DNA of 64,000 nucleotides, from positions 367,503-431,502 of the forward strand of contig ML976690.1 of the NCBI GenBank assembly GCA_010015655.1. The letters run 5' to 3'. The translations under genes and the position numbers were made by a program. Source of the DNA: Bimuria novae-zelandiae CBS 107.79. Its lineage: Eukaryota > Ascomycota > Dothideomycetes > Pleosporales > Didymosphaeriaceae. The notes under the pieces were generated by a model, which was not told the origin of the DNA, did no database searches, and saw only the letters and a list, made by a program, of their open reading frames with translations. Positions 1 to 10,399 of the stretch are shown here, piece after piece; positions within the stretch are counted from its first letter, which is position 1; every line of letters starts with the position of its first letter.

Positions 1-1726
1 TTAGGTACTATAAAGACCCTTTAGGTAATTTATTCCTATAGGACTTTATAAAGTTTTTTTTTATCTTTTAAGTCTTATTTTAGGCTCTTATAGAAGTGCT
101 TTCTACGTTTTTTAGATTCTAATAAGTAATTAGCTTATATCCGTAGTTTTCATAGTATAAGTAGTACTATATTATACCTAATCTTGCGCTATTATACGCT
201 AGTTAGACTATTAGTGGTAACTTTACTTAATTATTTTATTACTTATTAACGTAGAATTCTAGATGCTACTCTAGAGTATAATTCGTATGTTCTGTTTATT
301 TATTAGTCTAGGGGTAGAAACTTGTTAAGAGCTTCCTGTTGATACCTAGAGCTACTATAAAGGTATCTTAATACTTAGACGTAAAGAGCTTATCTCTATT
401 TATAATAAACTTTTATAGTAGTCCGTATTCTATAAATACTACGTTATTTACCTTATAGGCTAGTTCTTCTGCTGTTACAGATTCTTTTATAGGCCTAAAC
501 TTAGCTATTTTAATTAAGTAGTTAACTATTACCATAATAGTATTTCATATCCGCTTTATTCCTAGTTGTGGTAACTTTAAAAGCTTTACTATAAAGTCTA
601 TTATTATACTTTACTATAGTCTTTTGGCTGCATGTAATAGTTATAGTAGTCTATAAGACTTATATCTCTTTAGCTTATTTTTATACCATGCTAAATAGTT
701 ACTTATAACTTAAGTTACCCCCTGCTTAAGGTTAGGAATAGTGTATTTATTCCCGATTTAACGCGTCGTCTTTCTAATGCCTAGGTATCCCTATTCTTGT
801 AATTTATATAGTTTTCGAATCAAGACTTCTTTATATCCTAGTTTTACAAGGATTCTACAACGGTAATTTTATTTTATTTTATTAAGCCTATATTAGAAGA
901 GATCGAATTGTTCTTGTTAGTCTATAGTAAGTTATCTATAGTCCTAACAATTTTATACTATTAGTCGTATGTATCTTAGGCTGACGGCATGGACCTTAAT
1001 TATTAGCTAATTATATTTAATAGTCCTATTATTCCTTGTCTATAGTACTATGTTATGTAGATCTAGCTTATCCTTAATATAGTTTAATCTTTTGCTTAGG
1101 GCGTCCGCTGCGCTATTAAGCGTTTCTAGTTAATAGTATATTATAAAGTTAAAATTTGCTAGAAATTCTACTTATTATACCTATTATTAATTAAGCTTCT
1201 TTATTGTTATAAAGCTAGTAAGGTTCTTATAGTCTATTTATACCTCTATTTTTAAGTGTACGCTAGTGAGCTAAGCTTTATATTATTTAAAAGTGTTTAC
1301 TATTCCTAGTAGTTCCTTATTATAAATGTTGTAGTTAAGTTTTACTCCTAAGAACTTTTTTAAATAGAAGAATACTAGTCTCTATTTTTTTTTTTTACTT
1401 TATTATAAGAGTATCGCTCCTAGCGCGTAATTTAATACGTCTATTTTTACTCTTATAGGTTTTTTTAGATCGTGTATTTAGAGGAGAGATCCTATAAGAA
1501 ACTTCCTTTATAGTTTTCTAAATACCTCTAATAGCTTTTTAGTAAGGGGCTATATACTTTCTCATTTTTTTTATAAGATTTATTAATAGTGCGGTGATCA
1601 TTGAGTAGAAGTTAATAAAACTTAGGAAAGACTAAATGTTTTTTACTAACTTAAAAATTAATTAATTTTAAATAGTAGCTATTTTTTTTAAAAGTCTATA
1701 GCTATAACTTCCCTTAAGATAATAAA

Positions 1727-2259
1727 TGTTACGATCCCGAAGGATAGCGCAGGAATGAATCTCTATAGTAGACGAGGTGTCTAGGAAGGGACGCAGGTCG
1801 CACGGCACGAGGGCCGTAGGGCAACACGCCAGACCAATATATCACGTGACGACGCTCTGTCTTGGCAAATAAAGCGCTGACATACTAAACAGGCGTATCA
1901 CGTAATAACGCTCTATCTTGGCGGACAAAGCGCCGACACACCGACGCTCTATAAGGGCCCACAGAGCGACTGCGCTCTGTAGGGAACAATAGAGCACCCA
2001 GGGACAAGGGAGGAAACAGACTGGTATATAGTGTAACAATTCTCCTATGTTGTTTCCCTCCTTGTAGTTAACTTACATATCTTCTGTGCGAGTACGTTCT
2101 CCTATACAGACTAATAGTTATCTTACTTTATTATAAGATTAGATTATCTAGCCTCGCGCTAAGTGTCGTATTAACTTATACTATTAAATAATCTGTAAAG
2201 CACTACGATACCTTACTGCCCTAACCTAGATTAGAATAAGGTATAAGAGCCTTATAACA
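1727..2259 (+). repeat. 5' LTR of Gypsy element A
   Basis: This is a 533-bp terminal repeat matching 8435-8967 with the same length and TG...CA ends. Differences are mainly transitions. It contains a tandem duplication of about 56 bp, with TCACGTGA or its RIP-altered form in each unit. Confidence 0.95.
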
Positions 2260-2329
2260 CTTTAACTACCCTACGGTACAATAGCAGGACCTAGTTCGAC
2301 CACCGTAGCTCCGGCACCTAAGGAAAAGA

Positions 2330-5300
2330 CCCTAGGAGAGATAGTTATTAAACAAGCAGCTTAGATAGCCTAACTACAAGAAATTATCAACTAGATAAGC
2401 GAGAAGATAAGCTAATAGGAAAATGCAAAATATTAACTAAAGGTCCTAAAGCCCGAACCCTATTTAGGAAAGGGTTACCTAGGAACGTTCCTAACCTAGA
2501 TAGAACTATTTATCTATTATAACCTAGGAAAGTTTAATATAGAACAAGACAAGATCCTAGTTACCTATATAAACATGCAAGACAAGGCAGCCGCGTAAGC
2601 TAGACTAATAATTAATAATTTTCTCGAGAATAGTAAATTAGAGGATTATAGTTTAGACGCTACTAAAGACGCCTTTAAGGACTAAGAGTCTTTTCGCAAG
2701 GCCGTGAAAGGAATATTCAGCACTATTAATAAAGGACATTAAGCCAAAATTCGCCTCCAGCGCCTACGTTAGGAGAAATTGGCAGTACTCTATACACTAG
2801 AGTTTAAATAGATTATGGCAGAACTCGAAGGATAGGGAGAAGCCCCACTTATAATTGCCTACTATAATAGACTAAAAGAATTAGTTAAAGACGAATTAGT
2901 CCACTAAGGAAAAGTAGACGACCTGGAAGAACTTATCGACAATATAATTAAAGCAGATAATCGCCTGTACGAACGCAAGCTAGAAAAATAGCATAGTACT
3001 AGGCTACTTACTAGAAAAGAGAATTAATCCAGGCCCGCAGGAAGAGACTAGGACAGAGATGTTATTATAACTAATAAAGCCTAATAGTACAAAAGGAAGA
3101 ACGGCAAGGGAAAACAGCCGTATAGACTAAAGAAGAGTTACTAAGGCAAGAATAGCATCTCACAGGAAGAACAAGAACGGAGGTTTAAAGATAAAGCCTG
3201 CCTCTAATATAGTAAGCCAGGCCACTTCGCTAAAGACTATAACGATTAGGAGACTAAGGTTAATACGACTAACCTCCTACAAGTGGCTATAGCCACCCTT
3301 ACGCCGGTAGGAGCTAACAAATTAGATCTCACGTAGGAGATCCTGGAGCTAATAGAAGAGGAAGAGGAACGAAAGACCCTTCCTAAGTACTAGATCTTCT
3401 AAAGACTGGCTAACGACACCTACTAGATGTGTAGTAGTGCGCTACATTAATTATCTTAGTGTAAGGCAAAAGTAATCGTCTAAGGGGCACACGCATGGGA
3501 CGCCTACTGGCTAGCGAAGAAGTTACAGGGGCGCCTAAAGTAATACCTACGCCAGATTACAATACAGGAACGACATAAATACGCCAAGTAGTAGCAATGC
3601 ACGCGCAAAGGATGCCGATAACACTCTAAGGCTAGAGTTAAGGCCTCTTATTTTCTAAGAGGTTTAGAACACTATAGGTTAAAGCAGAGCCAGTGCAGCG
3701 TGCCTAACAATTACCACGAATACTTTTTAGCCTATTAGGCTAAGCATTACAAATAGAATAGCTAGCACTAATGTTTCGACATTACCTGCGAAATACATAG
3801 GTAATAGAAGTTCGAGACAGGTTAGTTCCCTTAGGGCTTAAACCCCCGCGACACTAGCACGATAATAAGGAATATATAGCTAGGAAGAGACGCGGACTAC
3901 TTATTAATTAGGTAAGAATAATATAACCTACAGTGCTTCGCATACCTAAGCCTATAGGAAGAGGTAGCCTCCTTAGATAGCTGTCTAGGGCATAGTGCAT
4001 TAGCCTAGAACAAATGCCTTACTCTAAATTACCCGCAACATAGGAATTAAGGGGTATATAAATCTAATAGGATTAGAAAGACTTACGCCCTATATTAACA
4101 GCAATATAAGTAGCACTAAATTAAGGAAGTCTCTAAGCTATCTAAGGTCTAGGACTAGATTAAGGAAGCCAACGCTGGTTGGCCTAAAACCTTAGATAAA
4201 GGGTCTAATAATTTAAAAAACTAGATCGTTACTAAGTAACGAGCCACACTAGTAATAGTGCGATTATTATAGCTTATTAAGTAGACACTCGCCAAGTTAA
4301 GAAGCGCTTAATTAAAAACATTACGGTGCATAGATATCGTGTTATAGCACTAATTAACCTAGGGGCAAACGCGTGTCTAATCGCCCCGCAAGTGGTTAAG
4401 AAGTATAATATGCCATATTATAATAAGAAAATACCGCTATAAATAGGACTCGCAGACAGGACCTAATTATAAGGATACGGTAACAATTGGCTGCGCCTTA
4501 AGACGGCGCCGGTATAAGTTAACATAGAAGGCCTAGAGAGCCAACACGTCTTCACTATCGCGGAGATAGGAGACATCAAAGCCATCGTTAGATACGAATG
4601 GCTAGAATAACACAATCCATAGATAAACTAGATTGAACGAACAATCCTTCCTCGGGACCTACTAGCGAAGGCTTAGGCAAGCCCTGGTAGGAGGGAAACT
4701 CCCTAACCTTAGGCAAGAAAAAGGAGTTGACTATCTAAGATATAAGAAATATTAGTATGCAAGATAGACAGGATCTTAAAGTAACACCTAGGACAGGTGC
4801 ACTGTATATAGGTCTAGGAGACTAAGATAGTCTTAGATAACCCTAGTCTGCTAAAAGAATACAAGGAATTCGCAGACCTGTTTAAGGAATATAACAAGAC
4901 TATCCTACCTAAACACAAGGAATAGGATCACGAGATACCACTAGTAGAAGGAGCTAAGTTATGGCCAGAGCGCCTAAGGCCCCTTACATATAAGTAAGAA
5001 AAAGAGTTAAAAGAGCTAATCTAGAAGAACCTGCGCTTAGGGAAATAGCGGCCTAGTTAGAGCCCTATAGCCTTCCCTATACTTTTTATTCGCAAGAAAG
5101 ATGGCAGGCTACGACTTTATATAGATTATAGATAGCTAAACGCCGTGACGATTAAAAATTGCTACTCGTTACTACTAATAACGGAGCTTATGGATAGACT
5201 CCGAGGAGCTAAATACTTCACGAAATTCGACGTCTGGGATGGATTCTATAGGATTCGAATTGCGAAAGAGCATAAGTGGAAAACGGCGTTCTACACACGA

Positions 5301-7790
5301 TATGGCCTTTTTAAGTATATAGTTATGCCTATAGGGCTAACTAACGCACTAGCAACCTTCCAGGAGTTAATTAATTAAGTACTATATAAATACTTAGACG
5401 TATTCTGCACGGCGTACCTCGACGATATCTTAATATACTTACACGGAACCTTGGAAGAGCACAAAGAACATGTACGTAAAGTACTACAGAAGTTACAAGA
5501 GTATTAATTACTCCTACACCCCAAGAAGTGCGAGTTCCATGTCACTAAGACGGAATATTTGGGATTTGTGATATCCCGAGAAGGTGTTAAGATGGACCCG
5601 AAGAAGATCGCGATAATAGAAGAATAATTACTACTATAATTAGTAAAAGATATTTAGTCTTTCTTAGGCTTTACCAACTTCTATCGCAAATTTATTAGGA
5701 ACTACTTAAAGGTCACCGCTCTACTAATAGAACTTACGAAGATAGGAAAATGGTAACCTCTATAAGAAGCAGAGAAGGAAGCTTTTGAATAACTAAAGCG
5801 CCTATTCCTAACGGCACCCCTACTATAGATATACGACCCGGAGCGACGACATCGCATCTACACAGACACATTAGATTATGCGCTAGGGGCCGTCCTATTG
5901 TAAGAATACGACGACGGCAAGTAGAGACCCGTCTTCTACTACGCACGTAAACTCTTAGGGGTAGAGCTTAACTACAAAATCTATAATAAGAAACTACTAG
6001 CTATTATTAACTATTTTAAGTAATAAGAAGCGTAGCTTAAGGGAGCTAAATATTAGATAGAGGTGTTCTCTAATTACCTTAATCTAACACGCTTCACAAC
6101 GACCAAGAAGCTTAATCAACGATAGGCTAGATGGTCTAAATAGATAGCGGAATTCGACTTCTATATTACGCATTTGCTAGGAAATGCAAATGCTACGGCA
6201 GATGTACTTAGTAGACGATCGGACCTCGTGGAAGAAGACGATGGAGGTAACCATGTTATAATCTTAACCTACGCAAAGGACAGGACCCTTTGCTATAATA
6301 AAACATAGCTCGCGCCAGCACTAAAGGTGCGACGCGTAGACTTTACTTATTATAGACTAGTCGTGGATAGGATACGGGATTACGATAGGCTCACGAACGA
6401 GAATTGCCAAGCGTATAACCTCTACTAAGCCACGAAATTAACGGCACGGGACTATTAAAACCGTATCTAGATTAGTAAGTAGATAGCTCCGCTACTAATT
6501 AAAAAACTATATAAGGACAGGGATTAGGGATACCTAGGGATTGCCAAAACGACGCGTTGAATCGCGAACAAATATGCTATCCCTAGGCTACGCTAGGTAG
6601 TATAGAAGGTTTTAGGCAACTGCTTGGCCTGTCACTAGAATAAGCCTAAGAGACATAAGCCCTATGGCCTCTTACAGCCACTATAGCCACCCCTAAGACC
6701 ATGGTCAAGCGTGACTATAGACTTTATCGTGAAGTTACTAGTATTACTAGCACCAGGGAACAAGGATCCCTACGACTTAATTTTAGTTATAATCTATTAA
6801 CTTACTAAAGAGTCAAGGTTTGTGCTAATTAGGGAAGCTATATTAGCAGAAGAACTAGCCTACGTGGTAAAACGAGAACTAATATTACAGGTTAGACGAC
6901 CTAACAAGTTTATTTCAAACAGGGCCAAGATATTCACATCGTTATACTAGACCACGTTTATAGCTAAATTAGGGATTAAGCACAAGCTCACGACAAGCTT
7001 CTATCCTAAAATAGATAGCTAAACTAAGCAAATAAACTAAACATTAAAATAGTATTTCTAGATATATATAAATAAGCTTTAAGACAACTAGGTTAAGCTG
7101 TTGCCAATGGCCCAGCTGGCATACAATAGCGCAAGATCGGCGACTACGGGGTACTCGCCATATTACGCCAACCATGGATGTGAGCCAACGACTCACCAGG
7201 ATCCATTAGACATCTAGAGCATTGCGAAGAACGCAGCCAACAAGACTAAACTTATGCAGGACCTATATAAAACACTACATAAGAATATCGCGCGACGTAA
7301 TAAATAAATAGCGCGATAAGCAAATAAGAAAAAAATTATAAGACTAACCTTTAAGGAGGGGGATAGAGTCCTCCTCTTATAAAAAAATCTTAAGATAACG
7401 AGACTAAGTAAAAAACTAGATAACTTTTAAAAAGGACTATTCGAAATCCAGGAAGTTAGAGGCCCAGTTAATTTTAAACTACGGTTACCTATAGATACAC
7501 GTATACACCTAGTTTTCCACAAATCGCTGCTGGAACCAGCACCACCGGACGCCGAACTAGAGACCTAACTCGAACTCGAGGACGAGGAGTACGAGGTCGA
7601 AGCAATTAGGGATCTACGGAAAATCGGACGTTAGTACAGGTACCTAGTGAAATGGGAAGGATGGCCAGAGGACCACAATACATGGGAACCAGTACAAAAC
7701 CTCACGAACTGCAGGACAGCGCTGGAGAGGTTCCACGAAAAGCATCCAGAAGTCCCGCGGCCGGATCCGCAAGAAACTCAGAGAAGTTAA
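2330..7790 (+). pseudogene. Gag-pol polyprotein of Gypsy element A, RIP-inactivated
   Basis: Domains in order: gag at about 2330-3250, ending in a CCHC knuckle (about 3193-3243, YSKPGHFAKDY, where two Cys have become Tyr); protease near 4351 (LINLGANACLIAP, catalytic Asp changed to Asn); RT at about 4905-5640, best preserved at 5145-5378 ([20 protein letters not shown]) with an intact YLDDILIY near 5413; RNase H at about 5855-6230; integrase with zinc-binding start near 6530-6660 and core at 6715-7210 (TIDFIVKLL, LPMAQLAYNSARS); chromodomain at about 7590-7690 (YLVKWEGWPEDHNTWEP). The pol frame stops at 7788-7790. A QPVTSL block continues in frame beyond that stop, so the stop may itself be RIP-made. 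Dozens of TAA/TAG stops make it non-functional. Confidence 0.92.
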
Positions 7791-8280
7791 AGGGTACGGA
7801 GGGATTAAAGGAAGCAAATAAATCAGCCTGTGACCAGCCTACAGGCGGGGGCGATAAAACGATAGGAGGAGCGATCGTACCCCCAGGAATTGGCTCTAGG
7901 AGCCCCGCGGCACGTTCCAACTCTTCCAACTCCATAGTTAAGGCAATATCTTCAAGCACACGCCTCCGCTCTTCTTCCTCAATCTCAAGAAGCTCCCGCT
8001 CCGCGCGGGCAAGTTCTTCTTAGGCCCGCAGAAAGGCAATACGAGCCTGCCTCTTACGCTGCTCAAGCTCGCGACGCTCCGTGTTTATTAACACAAGGTC
8101 GCAACGAGCTTTTGCCTGAATACAGAAAGCACAGAAACCCGTCTAAATCTCCACAACACACTTTAAACCCTTCTTCTTACAACGCCTACAAGGAGAAGGC
8201 ATCTCTACGTTCGCAGCAAGAATAGTAGCCACACGATCGTGATGTCGCTGCGTGGACGCAGGTTTCGAAGCTTTTGGCAT
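7702..8280 (-). pseudogene. Antisense ORF with Zn2Cys6-like cysteine cluster in Gypsy element A
   Basis: Read from the ATG at 8280 to the TGA at 7702, this frame has 193 codons including the stop. It is interrupted only by one TAG and one TAA, both explicable as RIP of Gln codons. The product starts MPK, has EMPSPCRRCKKKGLKC near residue 27 and then CAFCIQAKARC, giving C-x2-C-x6-C-x8-C-x2-C-x6-C, the spacing of a fungal Zn2Cys6 cluster. A long Glu/Arg-rich helix (EERRRVLEDIALTMELEELE) and a C-terminal part with GWSQADLFASF follow. It runs opposite to gag-pol, lies between chromodomain and 3' LTR, and overlaps the pol 3' end by 89 bp. A homologue sits at the same place in element B. Nucleic-acid binding is inference from the cysteine spacing. 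I do not recognise a named family. Confidence 0.75.
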
Positions 8281-8420
8281 GGTCAGGGAGGCTAGGGAAA
8301 TCCGAGAGGATAACCACTTACGACAAGGGCGGGGACGGGCGACCTTATATAGGCGCTACGGCGCTAACCCCGGGCGACGCCGCGACAACCGAAACACAAA
8401 GATATCGGGACGATACCTTT

Positions 8421-8434
8421 AAGAGGGGGGATAG
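8421..8434 (+). other. Polypurine tract of Gypsy element A
   Basis: AAGAGGGGGGATAG lies directly before the 3' LTR (TGTTACG at 8435). This is the expected plus-strand priming site, and it fixes the LTR start. Confidence 0.85.
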
Positions 8435-8967
8435 TGTTACGATCCCGAAGGATAGCGCAGGAATAAATCTCTATAGTGGACGAGGTGTCCAGGAAGGGAC
8501 GCAGGTCGCACGGCACGAGGGCCGTAGGGCAACACGCCGGACCAATATATCACGTAACGACGCTCTGTCTTGGCAGACAAAGCGCCAACATACCGAACGG
8601 GCGTATCACGTGATAACGCTCTGTCTTAGCGGACAGAGCGCCAACACACCGACGCTCTGTAAGGGCCCACAGAGCGACTGCGCTCTGTGGGGAACGACAG
8701 AACACCCAGGGACAAGGGAGGAAACAGACTGGTATATAGTGTAACGATTCTCCTATGTTATTTCCCTCCTTGTAGTCAACTCACATATCTTCTGTGCGAG
8801 TACGTTCTCCTATATAAACTAATAGTTATCTTACTTTGTTATAAGATTAGATTGTCTAGCCTCGCGCTAAGTGTCGCATTAACTTATACTACTAAATAAT
8901 CCGTGAAGCACCACGATACCTTACCGCCCTAACCCGGATCGGAACAAGGTGTGAGAGCCTCATAACA
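8435..8967 (+). repeat. 3' LTR of Gypsy element A
   Basis: This is a 533-bp copy of 1727-2259, less mutated than the 5' copy. It carries two 56-bp tandem units starting at 8548 and 8604 (TATCACGTRA...CGCTCTGTCTT). ATAAA follows at 8968-8972 as the target duplication. Confidence 0.95.
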
Positions 8968-10144
8968 ATAAATCTTAAATACTTTATTTTTATAACGTAA
9001 AACTCACATTTTTCTAGGTAAAAAAGTAATTAATACTTTTTTATTTTTATAAGTACTTTCTTTACGTGTTCTACATGCTCCTTAAGCGTCCTAGTAGAAT
9101 AGATAAGTACGTTATAAAGTTAAGCTATATAAAATATATTTAGGTATTTATATAGCACTTTATTAATTAGTATCTAAAATGTCGTAGGCGTGTTTATTAG
9201 TCTAAAGGGCATTACTTAGTACTTATATAAGCTATATTAAATCTTAAACGTAGTCTTCTACTCGTGTCCCTTAACTATTTATATATAGTAATAACTATTA
9301 CGTATATTAAACTTCGTAAACTACTTAGCTTTCTAGAGTCTATCTATTAGCTTTATAATTAAGAGTAGTACGTACTAGTTATTAATTATAGCTTTATTAA
9401 GCTATGTATAGTTTATATAAAGTCGTAGCTTACCATTCTTCTTAGGTACCTAAAGTATAGGGAAAGCCGCTAGGCTTGAACTTTCTTAAATATACTATTT
9501 TGCTAGGTTCTTTTTTAAGTAATCCTATACTTCTTTTTATTAGTCTACTAATATTAATTATAGTTATTTTAGGCGTAGCTTCGTACCCTTCGCTAAAAGT
9601 ATCTCGTAATTTTATTTTTAGTATTTTAGTAGTTTTTCTCCTTTAATTTCTTTAAAGAGTTCTACATACTTTTAGTATTTTAGTAAAATATTATTAGCTT
9701 TTGCCGTTACTATAAGGCCTAAGTATTAAACCTAAATTAGTCTTACTTAGCCTAGATTCCCTTTTATAACTCTCGCGATTTTAGTAGCTAAAAATTATTT
9801 AGTTTATCTTTTAATCTGGCCTACTAGGGCATCTAGGTTTAATAGCTATACTTTTTATATTTTTTATATATTAATAACTTTTAGCGTAGATTTTTTGCTA
9901 AATAGCGTTTTCTTCTGCTAGTTAATAACAGGATTATATTTAAGAAGCTAATTATAACTAATAATTACGTTTAAGCTTTTAAGATCTATTATTATAAAGC
10001 TATATTAGCTCTAGAATTTATTTAGACTAATAGGTAATAGCATTACTTTAAGGCGTAACTAGCCTTTATTATATCCTTAGGATAACGCCCTATCTGCTAT
10101 TTCTACCTATACTAGTGTTTCTTTATTTTTATAAGACAGATTAT

Positions 10145-10365
10145 TGAATCAAGGTCCCTCTGGTAGCATGACTACCATGGATAACCGAGTAGGAGGAGGG
10201 ACAAGGCGGGGTGGCTGCAACGTATTGTATTGACTCCCCTGTTATGTTATTCCTCTTCCGTGTAAACAGTAACGAGGACGCTATAGTCAGCCGTGCCTCC
10301 CTCACATAGTAGGCACTACGGCCCTTCCTTCCACTAACCTAGAATAAACCTACATATTCTCAACA
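10145..10365 (-). repeat. 3' LTR of the Copia element
   Basis: A 221-bp repeat that on the minus strand runs from TGTTGAGAATATG to CTTGATTCA. It keeps many CpA/TpG sites that have become TpA in the other copy. Confidence 0.93.
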
Positions 10366-10377
10366 CTCCCCCTCAAG
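10366..10377 (-). other. Polypurine tract of the Copia element
   Basis: On the minus strand CTTGAGGGGGAG is followed at once by the LTR start TGTTGAG, the expected position of the plus-strand primer. Confidence 0.8.
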
Positions 10378-10399
10378 ACAGGTCTGGTCTATAGACAAC

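Larger units (their letters stand above)
1727..8967 (+). mobile_element. Complete chromodomain Ty3/Gypsy element A (chromovirus), nested in element H
   Basis: Two 533-bp direct LTRs (1727-2259 and 8435-8967) begin TGTTACGATC and end ATAACA. They are flanked by the 5-bp target duplication ATAAA at 1722-1726 and 8968-8972. Between them, in order, are gag, protease, RT, RNase H, integrase and chromodomain, then an antisense ORF and a polypurine tract. The order RT-RNase H-integrase-chromodomain is that of Ty3/Gypsy chromoviruses. The element is inserted at the RT/RNase H hinge of element H, so it is younger than H. Damage is C-to-T and G-to-A. It is heavy in the 5' two thirds and light from about 7600 to 8967. 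Confidence 0.95.

Noticed and set aside
7652..8023. Plus-strand 123-codon frame after the element A chromodomain
   Set aside because: It is the complement of the antisense cluster ORF and lies in a different frame from pol. Its Ser/Arg-rich tail is the reverse of Glu/Arg-rich helix codons.
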